Below, piece by piece: positions 37,576-45,689 of a DNA stretch of 60,955 bases; position 1 is the first letter of the stretch; each line of letters opens with the position of its first letter. The translations under genes were made by a program, and so were the position numbers. Where the stretch lies: positions 1 through 60,955 of the forward strand of contig DVIJ01000138.1 in NCBI GenBank assembly GCA_018711415.1, given 5' to 3'. Source of the stretch: Scatomorpha merdavium (GTDB lineage: Bacteria; Bacillota; Clostridia; Oscillospirales; Oscillospiraceae). The notes under the pieces were generated by a model. It saw only the letters and a program-made list of their open reading frames with translations. It was not told where the DNA came from and made no database searches.

Positions 37576-40404
37576 TCAAAGCACCTTTTTCAAGTATTCG
37601 CCCGTGGCGCTGGCGGCGCAGTCCGCGCAGCCCTCGGGCGTCCCGGCAAAGACGACGGTGCCGCCGGCGTCGCCGCCCTCGGGGCCGAGGTCGATGATGT
37701 GGTCCGCGACCTTGATAACGTCCAGGTTGTGCTCGATGACGACTACGCTGTTGCCGGCGTCGGTGAGCCTGTCCAGGATGGTGATGAGCTTCTGCACGTC
37801 CGCGGTGTGGAGGCCGGTGGTGGGCTCGTCGAGCACATACACCGTTGCGCCCGTCGAGCGCTTGGAGAGCTCCGTGGCCAGCTTCACCCTCTGCGCCTCG
37901 CCGCCGGAGAGCGTCGTGGAGGACTGCCCGAGCTTCACATAGCCGAGGCCGACGTCGAAGAGGGACTGGATCTTGTCCCGTATCCTGGGCAGGTTCTTGA
38001 AGAACTCAAGAGCCTCCTCCACCGTCATGTCCAGCACGTCCGAGATGTTCTTGCCCTTGTAGCGGACCTCAAGGGTCTCGCGGTTATACCGCTTGCCCTT
38101 GCAGACGTCGCAGGGGACGTATACGTCCGGGAGGAAGTGCATCTCGATCTTGATGAGGCCGTCGCCGGAGCAGGCCTCGCAGCGCCCGCCCTTCGTGTTG
38201 AAGGAGAAGCGCCCCGGGCCGTAGCCCCTGAGCTTCGCGTCCTCGGTGTTGGAAAAGAGCTCGCGTATGTCGTTGAACACGCCCGTATAGGTGGCGGGAT
38301 TGGAGCGGGGCGTCCGGCCGATGGGGGACTGGTCTATGCAGATGACCTTGTCCACGTTCTCTAGCCCGTCTATGCCCAGGCAGCGGCCGGGGCGGACATG
38401 GGCGCGGTTCTTCACCGAGGCGAGGGTCTTGTAGAGGACCTCGTTCACGAGGCTGGACTTGCCGCTGCCGGAGACGCCGGTCACCGCCGTCAGCACGCCG
38501 AGCGGTATTTCGACGTCTATATTCTTCAAATTGTTCTCGCTCGCGCCGCGTATGACGAGGCATTTTCCGTTTCCGGCGCGCCGCTTCGTGGGTACGGGTA
38601 TCTTCCGCAGGCCGGAGAGGTACTGGCCGGTGATGCTGCGGGGCTCTGCACAGATGTCCTCCACCGTGCCTTGGGCCACGACCTCGCCGCCGTGCACTCC
38701 CGCGCCGGGGCCGATATCCACTATCCAGTCTGCCGCGCGCATGGTGTCCTCATCGTGCTCGACGACTATGAGCGTGTTGCCGAGGTCGCGCAGTTCCTTG
38801 AGCGTGTTTATGAGCTTGGAGTTGTCCCGCTGGTGGAGGCCGATGCTGGGCTCGTCCAGGATATACAGCACGCCCATGAGCGAGGAGCCTATCTGCGTTG
38901 CAAGCCTTATCCTCTGGCTCTCGCCGCCGGAGAGCGTGGCTGCCGCGCGGGAGAGGGTGAGATATTGCAGGCCCACGCTGGCCAGGAAGCTCAGGCGCGA
39001 GCGTATCTCCTTGAGGATGCGGTCCGCGATCATCCTGTCCCTGGCGCCGAGCGACGCGGGCAGGGCTTCCATGAACTCCAGCTCCTTCGTCACCGGCATG
39101 GCGCAGAAGTCGATTATGGACATCCCGCCAACAGTGACCGCGAGGGCTTCCTTCTTGAGCCTTTTGCCGGCGCAGTCCGGGCAGGGGTATTCGCCCAGGT
39201 ATTCCTCATACTCCTCGCGCATGGCCTGGCTCTGCGTCTCGCGGTAGCGGCGCTCGAGGCTGTTCACAAGGCCCTCAAAGGGCTGCCTGAGCGTCCCCGT
39301 ACCGCGGGCCGTCTCGTATTGCAGCTCCAGCGGCTCTCCGCCGGTTCCGTACATGATGACGTCCATGACCTCCTTGGGCAGGTCTTTGATGGGCGTCGTG
39401 AGTTTGAAGTGATGTTTCTTCGCCAGGGCGTCGTAGTACATCTTTGCGATGCTGTCGCCCTTGACGTTGGCCCAGCCGGGGGCTTGGAGCCCGCCCTGGA
39501 GGATGGAGAGCTCCGGATTCTTTATGAGCAGGCTGGGGTCCGCGCGCAGCTGACTGCCCAGACCGGCGCAGGTGGGGCATGCGCCGTAGGGGCTGTTGAA
39601 GGAGAACATCCTCGGCGTGAGCTCTTCTATCGAGATGCCGCAGTCCTCGCAGGCGTAGTTCTGGGAGAAAAGCTGCTCCCTGCCCTCCGCTGGGCAGTCT
39701 ATGAGCACCAGCCCGCCCGTGAGCGAGCAGGCCGTCTCCACGGAGTCCGTCAGCCGCCGGGCGGAGTCCGGACGGACGACCAGACGGTCCACCACCACTT
39801 CGATATTGTGCTTTTTGTTCTTGTCGAGCTTTATCTCCTCGGAGAGGTCGTAGACGTTCCCGTCAGCCCTGACGCGGACGTAGCCGGACTTGCGCGCATC
39901 CTCAAAGACCTTGACGTGCTCGCCCTTGCGCGAGCGCACAACGGGGGCCAGCACCTGGATGCGGCTGCCCTCCGGCCAGGCGAGGACCTGGTCCACGATC
40001 TGGTCGATGGTCTGCTGCCTTATCTCCCTGCCGCACTTGGGACAGTGCGGGACGCCAATCCGCGCCCAGAGCAGGCGGAGGTAGTCGTAGATCTCCGTGA
40101 CGGTGCCGACGGTGGAGCGCGGGTTGCGGCTAGTCGTCTTTTGGTCTATGGATATGGCGGGGGACAGGCCCTCGATATAGTCCACGTCCGGTTTGTCCAT
40201 CTGGCCGAGGAACATGCGCGCGTAGCTCGACAGGCTCTCGACATAGCGCCTCTGACCCTCCGCATAGATAGTCTCGAAGGCGAGGCTGGACTTGCCGCTG
40301 CCGGAAAGACCCGTGAACACGACGAGCTTCTCCCTCGGGATCTCGAGGTCTATATTCTTGAGGTTATTTTCCCTTGCGCCTTTGATAAAAATGCTGTCTC
40401 TCAT
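37576..40404 (-). CDS. uvrA: Excinuclease ABC subunit A
   Basis: This 942-residue damage-recognition ATPase of nucleotide excision repair has two ABC modules, each with Walker A (VFTGLSGSGKSSLAFETIYA; AVTGVSGSGKSSLVNEVLY), signature LSGGESQRIRLA or LSGGEAQRVKLA, and Walker B YILDEPSIGLH or YVLDEPTTGLH. Zinc-binding pairs CEDC/CPTC and CEAC/CDVC are present. The SD is AGAGG. It heads the minus-strand run through recD2, comF and mreB. UvrB and UvrC are not in the window. Confidence 0.98.
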   Translation of the reverse strand: MRDSIFIKGARENNLKNIDLEIPREKLVVFTGLSGSGKSSLAFETIYAEGQRRYVESLSSYARMFLGQMDKPDVDYIEGLSPAISIDQKTTSRNPRSTVGTVTEIYDYLRLLWARIGVPHCPKCGREIRQQTIDQIVDQVLAWPEGSRIQVLAPVVRSRKGEHVKVFEDARKSGYVRVRADGNVYDLSEEIKLDKNKKHNIEVVVDRLVVRPDSARRLTDSVETACSLTGGLVLIDCPAEGREQLFSQNYACEDCGISIEELTPRMFSFNSPYGACPTCAGLGSQLRADPSLLIKNPELSILQGGLQAPGWANVKGDSIAKMYYDALAKKHHFKLTTPIKDLPKEVMDVIMYGTGGEPLELQYETARGTGTLRQPFEGLVNSLERRYRETQSQAMREEYEEYLGEYPCPDCAGKRLKKEALAVTVGGMSIIDFCAMPVTKELEFMEALPASLGARDRMIADRILKEIRSRLSFLASVGLQYLTLSRAAATLSGGESQRIRLATQIGSSLMGVLYILDEPSIGLHQRDNSKLINTLKELRDLGNTLIVVEHDEDTMRAADWIVDIGPGAGVHGGEVVAQGTVEDICAEPRSITGQYLSGLRKIPVPTKRRAGNGKCLVIRGASENNLKNIDVEIPLGVLTAVTGVSGSGKSSLVNEVLYKTLASVKNRAHVRPGRCLGIDGLENVDKVICIDQSPIGRTPRSNPATYTGVFNDIRELFSNTEDAKLRGYGPGRFSFNTKGGRCEACSGDGLIKIEMHFLPDVYVPCDVCKGKRYNRETLEVRYKGKNISDVLDMTVEEALEFFKNLPRIRDKIQSLFDVGLGYVKLGQSSTTLSGGEAQRVKLATELSKRSTGATVYVLDEPTTGLHTADVQKLITILDRLTDAGNSVVVIEHNLDVIKVADHIIDLGPEGGDAGGTVVFAGTPEGCADCAASATGEYLKKVL

Positions 40405-40437
40405 ATGCCGCCTCTTATAAGTAGCTTAAACTATAAC

Positions 40438-40466
40438 ATTATACCCCAGATCTCCGGCCATTTCAA
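40438..40466 (-). promoter_or_regulatory. Promoter of the uvrA operon
   Basis: On the minus strand, TTGAAA (40461-40466), a 17-bp spacer and a perfect TATAAT (40438-40443) lie 33 bp before the uvrA ATG. No LexA-like palindrome was noticed. Confidence 0.8.
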
Positions 40467-40467
40467 C

Positions 40468-40498
40468 AGCGAAACCCGCCCGGGATTTACCGGGCGGG
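40468..40498 (-). terminator. Terminator after the XRE regulator gene
   Basis: A 9-bp perfect stem, CCCGCCCGG (40475-40483) with CCGGGCGGG (40490-40498), has a 6-nt loop. It is followed on the minus strand by only TTTCGC, so termination may be partial. Confidence 0.55.
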
Positions 40499-40505
40499 CC
40501 TGGGA

Positions 40506-40721
40506 CTATTCGGATTTGGGAGGGCTGTATTCAAGTATATCGCCGGGCTGGCAGTCCAGGGCCTCGCAGATGGCCTCAAGCGTCGAAAAGCGTATGGCGC
40601 TGACCTTGCCAGTCTTGATTTTCGAGAGGTTCACGTTCGCGATGCCCACGCGCTCGGCAAGCTCGTTGAGGGACATTTTCCGGTCCGCCATGACGCGGTC
40701 AAGTCTGAGTATTATCGGCAC
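40506..40721 (-). CDS. XRE-family (YozG-type) DNA-binding protein
   Basis: This 71-residue Cro/CI-type helix-turn-helix protein reads MSLNELAERVGIANVNLSKI, then VSAIRFSTLEAICEALDCQPGD. The Y/F-S-T-L-x-x-I-C-x-A-L-x-C-Q-P-G-D ending is typical of the small regulators paired with DUF2975 membrane proteins. The start is GTG with GAAGGTGAT upstream. It lies 11 bp after the DUF2975 gene and probably represses the pair's promoter. Confidence 0.93.
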   Translation of the reverse strand: MPIILRLDRVMADRKMSLNELAERVGIANVNLSKIKTGKVSAIRFSTLEAICEALDCQPGDILEYSPPKSE

Positions 40722-40732
40722 TTATATCACCT

Positions 40733-41263
40733 TCAAAGGGTCTCGTCTGAGAGCTGCTGCAGCTCCACACCGTATTCGAACACGTCCGCCAAAAACCGGA
40801 GCAGCAGGGCGATGACGATCTGCTGTGCCGCGCTCATCACGGCTGACAAAACCACATTGCCAATGCCCATGCCCGAGGCCACGGCGTTCATGGTGCTGAA
40901 CAGCAGGGCAGCCGCAGCGGCCACGATGTATACCAGGGCCATCCTGCGCAGCAGGTGCACGTTTTCAGCATTGAACGGGTATTTGTCCTGCGACATTTTC
41001 AGTGTCATCCTGATACAGCATGTAAAAACAATGATGATGCATACCACATATGCAATTGAACCGATATCCAGGAGCACCCTTGAACCCACAGTGTGCTCCA
41101 CAGCCTCAACGATAAACGCCACCTCGCCGAATGGCCTGGATATGTACCCAAGCAGCTCTGCTGCCGTCAGAACGCACCCGATAACGAGCACAACGTTGAA
41201 CACTGTCAGCAAGATTCTAAGCGCTTTGCCAGTTCTGAACAGCTTTCCAGCCTGTGCCTCCAT
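40733..41263 (-). CDS. DUF2975 membrane protein
   Basis: This 176-residue protein has four hydrophobic helices (about 20-40, 60-80, 95-115, 135-165) and the DUF2975 signature CIIIVFTCCIRMTLKMSQDKYPFNAENVHLLRRM, seen in segments. DUF2975 genes are routinely followed by a small XRE regulator, as here, and may act with it as a membrane-linked sensor; the mechanism is unproven. GGAGG lies 8 bp before the ATG at 41263. AT-content is higher than in the neighbours. Confidence 0.9.
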   Translation of the reverse strand: MEAQAGKLFRTGKALRILLTVFNVVLVIGCVLTAAELLGYISRPFGEVAFIVEAVEHTVGSRVLLDIGSIAYVVCIIIVFTCCIRMTLKMSQDKYPFNAENVHLLRRMALVYIVAAAAALLFSTMNAVASGMGIGNVVLSAVMSAAQQIVIALLLRFLADVFEYGVELQQLSDETL

Positions 41264-41294
41264 TTGCGCCGCCTCCTTTCCTTTTCTTGAGGCC

Positions 41295-41337
41295 AGCATA
41301 GCATATTGATTAACGAATGTCAACTATAATTTAACGA
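41295..41337 (-). promoter_or_regulatory. Promoter and candidate operator of the DUF2975/XRE pair
   Basis: On the minus strand, TTGACA (41318-41323), a 17-bp spacer and TATGCT (41295-41300) form a promoter. On the plus strand TTAACGA occurs at 41310-41316, inside the spacer, and at 41331-41337, upstream of -35, 21 bp apart. This is a plausible paired operator for the XRE protein. Confidence 0.6.
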
Positions 41338-41352
41338 TAAACATTAAATATT

Positions 41353-42318
41353 TTATGTTGCACGTGTTAATTCAGCTCCGGGGTAGTAGTGAGTGAGTAT
41401 CTCCTCATAGTCTGCGCCGTCCTCGGCCATGACGTTGGCGCCGTACTGGCTCATGCCGACGCCGTGGCCGTAGCCGGTTACGGTGAAGAGAAAGCCGTCT
41501 GGGGTGTAGTCCAAGGCGAAGGCGGTGGAGCGCAGCTCGAAGAGAGTGCGCAGTTCGGTGCCGGGGACTTGCGCGCCTCCTATGTCCACCGACTCGACGC
41601 GGCCGGATGCGTCATGCACGGCGGCACCGAGCCAGTAGGCCGGGTCACCCTCGAGCTGGGCCTCGGGGTGGAGGGTCTGGACGGTGCTCTTGAAGTCCTC
41701 GGGGCTGACGCTGAGGGAGCTGACGTAGTTCGGCACGTCCTCGGCAGTCTCGGGGCTGTACACGCTGACGAGGTAGGGCTGGGCCTGCCAGATAGCGGCG
41801 GAGTCCTCCGTGCGTCCGGCCGAGGAGGAGTGGAAAACTGCCTGGATGACCTCGCCGCCGTAGCTCATGTACTCTCCGTCCGTCGAGCGCACTGCCTCCA
41901 GGATCTTGGCCCAGTTGGACTCGTAGCTTTCGCCCCAGTTCTGGCGCAGGGTCTCGTCCGAGGCGTGAGCCTTGCAGCAGCCGGGGTCGTCGCAGACGTC
42001 TGCCTCCGGGTGGGCGGACTTTTCCCGGCCCATGCTGTACATTATGTAGGTGCGCGCGGCCACGGCCTGGGCCTTGAGCGCCTCCGGCTCGAAGGAGGCG
42101 GGCATCTCGCCCGCAACGACTCCGGGCAGCCAGTCCGACATGGTGACGGTCTCTATTGAGCCGTCAGTCAGGACGCTGAAGCTGAGCTCGGAGTCCATAC
42201 CCGCGACGTCGCCCGAAGCGGGCGGGTCCTCCTCCGGTGCACTGTGGGCAGATATTACGAGCGGCAGGGCCAGGGCCAGTATGAGACAGAGCAGCGCAGC
42301 CGCGGTTATGGTTCTCAT
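41353..42318 (-). CDS. spoIID: SpoIID/LytB-domain protein
   Basis: This 321-residue exported protein has a signal peptide (1-25, TITAAALLCLILALALPLV). The SpoIID domain starts at DWLPGVVAGEMPASFEPEAL, includes LKAQAVAARTYIMYSM, and ends GYGHGVGMSQYGANVMA. In Bacillus, SpoIID is a lytic transglycosylase acting with SpoIIP during engulfment. A cysteine-bearing insert (DVCDDPGCCKAH) is present, as in many clostridial homologues. AGGAGG precedes the ATG at 42318. Whether this is true SpoIID or a vegetative paralogue is open; no spoIIQ or spoIIID neighbour is visible. Confidence 0.88.
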   Translation of the reverse strand: MRTITAAALLCLILALALPLVISAHSAPEEDPPASGDVAGMDSELSFSVLTDGSIETVTMSDWLPGVVAGEMPASFEPEALKAQAVAARTYIMYSMGREKSAHPEADVCDDPGCCKAHASDETLRQNWGESYESNWAKILEAVRSTDGEYMSYGGEVIQAVFHSSSAGRTEDSAAIWQAQPYLVSVYSPETAEDVPNYVSSLSVSPEDFKSTVQTLHPEAQLEGDPAYWLGAAVHDASGRVESVDIGGAQVPGTELRTLFELRSTAFALDYTPDGFLFTVTGYGHGVGMSQYGANVMAEDGADYEEILTHYYPGAELTRAT

Positions 42319-42336
42319 TTTGTGCCTCCTTTGCTG

Positions 42337-42365
42337 TTGACTTGAGGCTGGACTGGGTTTACAAT
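42337..42365 (+). promoter_or_regulatory. Promoter of the membrane protein gene at 42412
   Basis: TTGACT (42337-42342), a 17-bp spacer and TACAAT (42360-42365) lie 46 bp upstream of the ATG. Confidence 0.6.
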
Positions 42366-42395
42366 GATATGACAAGCCCCTGGTAATTCTTATTT
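42364..42395 (-). promoter_or_regulatory. Possible sigma-E-like promoter of spoIID
   Basis: On the minus strand CATATCAT (42364-42371) resembles the sigma-E -10, with AAATAA 18 bp upstream as a weak -35. Bacillus spoIID is sigma-E dependent. The -10 overlaps the divergent vegetative -10 at 42360-42365. Confidence 0.35.
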
Positions 42396-42411
42396 GGATG
42401 GTTCTCGCCAT

Positions 42412-43410
42412 ATGCGTAAACTCGCCTTGACTATAACAAGCACGACCTGCGTCTTTTCCGCCTTCGGCGTATTCAGCCGCTGGCTGCAGAATATGACCGC
42501 TTTTGAAGAAAACGGTCTTTATAAGAGCGGGAGTTTCTGGGGAGTGGCGCTGATGTTGCTATGCATTGCAGCGGCCGCCGTGCTCTACGGTTTCACGCTT
42601 TATTTCCGGAAAAACCTGAACCTTGCTTCCCCGCCGGACATGGCCGCCGCCCTCAAGGGGGCTACCGTCCTGCACAAGCCGGTGCTCATCCTCGTCGCGC
42701 TCATAATGACGGCTGGAGGAGTGCTGCTGCTCTTCACCGCTGGCGACGCAGAGACGCCTCTGGGAGCGGATTTCTCCACGCTGCTGCGCGTGCTGGCGCT
42801 GCTGGGCATCCTCTCCGTGGGCGGCTTCGTCGGGATGACGATGGGTCGCGGGGGAGAGACGCCTGAGGGCTCGCCAAGGGAGGCGGGCTTCTGCATAGCC
42901 TCGGCCCTGCCCATCGTGTTTTGCTGCTTCTGGCTCATCGTGAGCTACAGACAGGACGCCGTCACCTCCGTTGTGTGGAGCTACGCGCCGGAGATCCTGG
43001 CAATAGCCAGCTCGCTTTTGGCCTTCTACTTCGTCGCAGGCTACGCCTACGGCCGGCCCAGGCCGTTTTCTGCTCTGTTTTTCTGCCAGTTTGGGGCCTA
43101 TATGTGCTTTGTCACACTGCCGGATGAGAGGCTGATGGCTATGCAGCTCATGTTCGTGGGCCTCGCTGGGATGCAGCTTTTTATCTCCTGGCTCATAGTC
43201 TCGAACCTCAGGCGCAAGGAGGACATACTCTCTCGCTTCCCGAACGCGCCCGCCACGGATGATATAGACGACGAGGTCCCGCCACCCAGCCCGGAGGACG
43301 AGTTCGAGCCGATGGGCGAAGAAGGCGAGGGCGGAGAGGACGAATATATCGAGCTTCCGGACGAATATCTCGACCCCGGCACGGCAAAAACCGGGGATGA
43401 AGAGAAATAA
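42412..43410 (+). CDS. Polytopic membrane protein of unknown function
   Basis: This 332-residue protein has about seven hydrophobic helices between residues 5 and 270 and a very acidic C-terminal cytoplasmic tail (about 275-332) rich in Asp/Glu/Pro. No enzymatic motif is seen. The second helix region (GVALMLLCIAAAAVLYGFTL) and ILVALIMTAGGVLLLFTAG resemble those of uncharacterised Oscillospiraceae membrane proteins. The ATG at 42412 was chosen over the upstream TTG because the protein then begins next to its first helix; the SD is weak for both. It lies divergently from spoIID and just upstream of rpmH. Confidence 0.75.
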   Translation: MRKLALTITSTTCVFSAFGVFSRWLQNMTAFEENGLYKSGSFWGVALMLLCIAAAAVLYGFTLYFRKNLNLASPPDMAAALKGATVLHKPVLILVALIMTAGGVLLLFTAGDAETPLGADFSTLLRVLALLGILSVGGFVGMTMGRGGETPEGSPREAGFCIASALPIVFCCFWLIVSYRQDAVTSVVWSYAPEILAIASSLLAFYFVAGYAYGRPRPFSALFFCQFGAYMCFVTLPDERLMAMQLMFVGLAGMQLFISWLIVSNLRRKEDILSRFPNAPATDDIDDEVPPPSPEDEFEPMGEEGEGGEDEYIELPDEYLDPGTAKTGDEEK

Positions 43411-43413
43411 TCG

Positions 43414-43443
43414 TTGACAGCAAACTGCAAACTGAGATATAAT
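43414..43443 (+). promoter_or_regulatory. Strong promoter of the rpmH cluster
   Basis: Perfect TTGACA (43414-43419) and perfect TATAAT (43438-43443) are separated by 18 bp. The spacer holds a tandem heptamer, CAAACTG twice (43421-43434). It begins 4 bp after the preceding gene's stop. Confidence 0.85.
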
Positions 43444-43446
43444 TAG

Positions 43447-43479
43447 CCTCTGCCAGTGTCCTGGCAGAGGTTTTCTATT
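43447..43479 (+). terminator. Leader hairpin with U-tract at the start of the rpmH transcript
   Basis: A perfect 10-bp stem, CCTCTGCCAG (43447-43456) with CTGGCAGAGG (43461-43470), has a TGTC loop and is followed by TTTTCTATT. It starts only 3 bp after the -10 box. It may end upstream transcripts, attenuate rpmH, or cap its 5' end. Confidence 0.6.
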
Positions 43480-43548
43480 GTCAACTGCGGCGGCTGCGCA
43501 AGACCCTGGCCGCTGTTGAGTATAACGTCAAGAAAGGATGTATCGACT

Positions 43549-43683
43549 ATGGTTCGCACTTACCAGCCGAAGAAGCGCCAGCGCAAGAAGGAGCACGGCT
43601 TCCGCAAGAGAATGGCCACCCGCAACGGCCGCAAGGTACTCTCCCGCCGCCGCGCGAAGGGCAGGGCCCGCCTCTCCTACTGA
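43549..43683 (+). CDS. rpmH: 50S ribosomal protein L34
   Basis: This 44-residue, strongly basic protein reads RTYQPKKRQRKKEHGFRKRM, then ATRNGRKVLSRRRAKGRARL, the full-length L34 consensus. AAAGGATG precedes the ATG. It is first in the rpmH-rnpA-yidD-yidC-jag block, the typical order near bacterial origins, but no dnaA lies upstream here. Confidence 0.98.
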   Translation: MVRTYQPKKRQRKKEHGFRKRMATRNGRKVLSRRRAKGRARLSY

Positions 43684-43728
43684 GTCCCGCAAGACCCAGC
43701 GCGGGTACCAGTGGCGGAGGGGAAGCAG

Positions 43729-44079
43729 TTGGAGTTTACCGACTCGCTCAAACTGAACTATGAGTTCCGGCGCGCCTACCGCAAGGGGAGGAGTGCGGCG
43801 GAGCCATGCCTTGTAGTCTATGCAAGGCGGAACGGGAAGGCGGGAAACAGGCTCGGCTTCACCGTCTCGAACAAGCTCGGCTGCGCGGTCGTACGCAACC
43901 GCGTGCGGCGCAAGCTGCGCGAGATATACCGGCTGAATGAAGGCCGGCTTTGCCGCGGGCACGACCTGGTAGTCGTAGCCCGCTCGCGGAGCGTCGGGGC
44001 GGATTACTGGAGGCTCGAGCGCGAATTCCTGAAGGCCTGCGCCGGGCTCGGCCTGCTGACTGAGGAGAATGAGGAGTGA
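43729..44079 (+). CDS. rnpA: Ribonuclease P protein component
   Basis: This 116-residue protein subunit of RNase P assists tRNA 5' maturation. It starts with EFTDSLKLNYEFRRAYRKG and contains the RNR motif in GCAVVRNRVRRKLREIYR. TTG at 43729 is preferred to the upstream GTG at 43711, because GGAGGGG lies 6 bp before it and the protein then begins like other RnpA. It overlaps yidD by 4 bp. Confidence 0.96.
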   Translation: MEFTDSLKLNYEFRRAYRKGRSAAEPCLVVYARRNGKAGNRLGFTVSNKLGCAVVRNRVRRKLREIYRLNEGRLCRGHDLVVVARSRSVGADYWRLEREFLKACAGLGLLTEENEE

Positions 44080-44294
44080 AGAAGCTGCTCATAGCTATGA
44101 TACGGTTCTATAGGCGGAGGATATCTCCGCTGACGCCGCCCTGCTGCCGCTTTATCCCAACCTGTTCGCAGTACGCGCTCGAGGCGATCGAGAAATACGG
44201 TGCGCTCAAAGGCGGCTGGCTTGCTCTGAAAAGGCTTTCCCGCTGTCACCCCTTCCACTTCGGAGAGCACGAGTTTTATGACCCCGTGCCGTGA
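44076..44294 (+). CDS. yidD: Membrane protein insertion efficiency factor YidD
   Basis: This 72-residue protein has the diagnostic FYRRRISPLTPPCCRFIPTC, then SQYALEAIEKYG and GWLALKRLSRCHPF. It is peripheral at the inner face of the membrane and assists YidC. The GTG start forms a GTGA overlap with the rnpA stop. Confidence 0.96.
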   Translation: MKKLLIAMIRFYRRRISPLTPPCCRFIPTCSQYALEAIEKYGALKGGWLALKRLSRCHPFHFGEHEFYDPVP

Positions 44295-44354
44295 AGCTCC
44301 CGCGCGAGCAAACGCCCGGTTTTCCGGGACTATACCCACTGAGGAGCGAAAAAG

Positions 44355-45689
44355 ATGTTAGATACGATAGCAAAACCCTTTGGCTGGCTCATGATGAAGC
44401 TCTACGAGCTGACCGGCAGCTTTGGCCTGGCGACGATATTGTTTTCGCTGTGCGTGACGCTGGTTCTGCTGCCGTTTATGGCAAAGAGCAAGAAGAGCAT
44501 GATGCGCATGACCAGACTGACCCCCCGTATCCAAGAGCTGCAGAGAAAGCACGAGGGCAACCAGCAGAAGCTCAACGAGGAGATGGCACGCCTCTACCGT
44601 GAGGAGAAGGCAAACCCCATGTCCGGCTGCCTCTGGAGCCTGCTGCCCTTCCCGATACTGCTCGCCCTGTACCGCGCGGTGGTGAAGCCTCTGACGATCA
44701 TGATGGGCATAGACGCGGCGACCATCGCCGCCGGCGGCGCTATCGGGGACAAGCTGTCCCAGCTGGGCTACGCCATGTCCAACTATACGACTTCCACGAA
44801 TACCTTCTATGAGGAGATATTCCAGGCAAAGTTTATAAGCGACCACTTCGACCAGTTTGCCGGACTGTCGGACAAGCTGGTGCAGATGGACTACAACTTC
44901 CTCGGGCTGGACCTCTCGAGCACGCCGAACTGGAAGTTCTGGACCTTTGACTTCTCTGCCGGCGCCTGGGCAGTGATCGGCCTGTTCCTCATCCCGATCA
45001 TCTCCACCGGCCTGAGCTACCTCTCCATCTATATCAGCCAGAAGATGAACCCGACCACGACGACGATGAACGCCCAGCAGCAGAGCACCAACAAGACGAT
45101 GCTGCTTATAATGCCTCTCATGAGCCTCTGGATAGGTTTCATCATGCCGGCGGCAATGGGCCTTTACTGGATCATGAACAGCGTTCTCGGCGTCATTCGA
45201 GACGTGGTGCTGACGAAGATCTACAAAAAGCAGATGGACCTGGAGGACGCGGAGCGCCTGGAGCGCGAGCGCGCGAGGGAGGAAGAACTCGAGCGCAAGC
45301 GCCAGGAGACAGAACGTCTGCGCGCGATGAACGCGACGAACGTCAACCGCAACACAAGCAAGAAAAAACAGCAGGCGCAGCAGAAGCAGCAGGACACGGA
45401 GCGCAAGGCTGCGGCGGAGCGCGAGGAGCGCGCCGCGCGGCGCGAGCGCCTTGGCGTGACGGAGCCGGAGAAGCCGGCCTCACAGGTCGGCAACCGCAGG
45501 TATGCGCGCGGCCGCGCCTATGTGGCGGACAGATTCGAAAACCCCGAGGCCGCCGAGGAGGCCACGCTGGCCGCAGCTGCGGAGTCCGAATTCGGCGAGT
45601 CCATAGACTTTGATGTCGAGGACGACGTGATCGAGAGCACCGCAGAGAACCTGCCCGAGAACGACGAGGATCAGGAGAATAAAGAATGA
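44355..45689 (+). CDS. yidC: YidC/Oxa1-family membrane insertase
   Basis: This 444-residue insertase has the clostridial core of about five helices, with PMSGCLWSLLPFPILLALYRAV and LYWIMNSVLGVIRDVVL. The basic loop after helix 1 (AKSKKSMMRMTRLTPRIQEL) is the conserved coiled-coil hairpin. The residue where Oxa1 proteins usually carry Arg or Lys in the hydrophilic groove is Thr35 (LFSLCVTLVLLPF). A long Arg/Glu/Gln-rich tail (about 290-444) extends into the cytoplasm and probably contacts ribosomes. GAGGAG precedes the ATG. It overlaps jag by 4 bp. Confidence 0.95.
   Translation: MLDTIAKPFGWLMMKLYELTGSFGLATILFSLCVTLVLLPFMAKSKKSMMRMTRLTPRIQELQRKHEGNQQKLNEEMARLYREEKANPMSGCLWSLLPFPILLALYRAVVKPLTIMMGIDAATIAAGGAIGDKLSQLGYAMSNYTTSTNTFYEEIFQAKFISDHFDQFAGLSDKLVQMDYNFLGLDLSSTPNWKFWTFDFSAGAWAVIGLFLIPIISTGLSYLSIYISQKMNPTTTTMNAQQQSTNKTMLLIMPLMSLWIGFIMPAAMGLYWIMNSVLGVIRDVVLTKIYKKQMDLEDAERLERERAREEELERKRQETERLRAMNATNVNRNTSKKKQQAQQKQQDTERKAAAEREERAARRERLGVTEPEKPASQVGNRRYARGRAYVADRFENPEAAEEATLAAAAESEFGESIDFDVEDDVIESTAENLPENDEDQENKE

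Noticed and set aside
38398..40815. An 805-codon frame antisense to uvrA
   Set aside because: It mirrors uvrA codons, has low-complexity Ala/Gly/Leu/Val composition and no start signal; uvrA motifs are unambiguous on the other strand.
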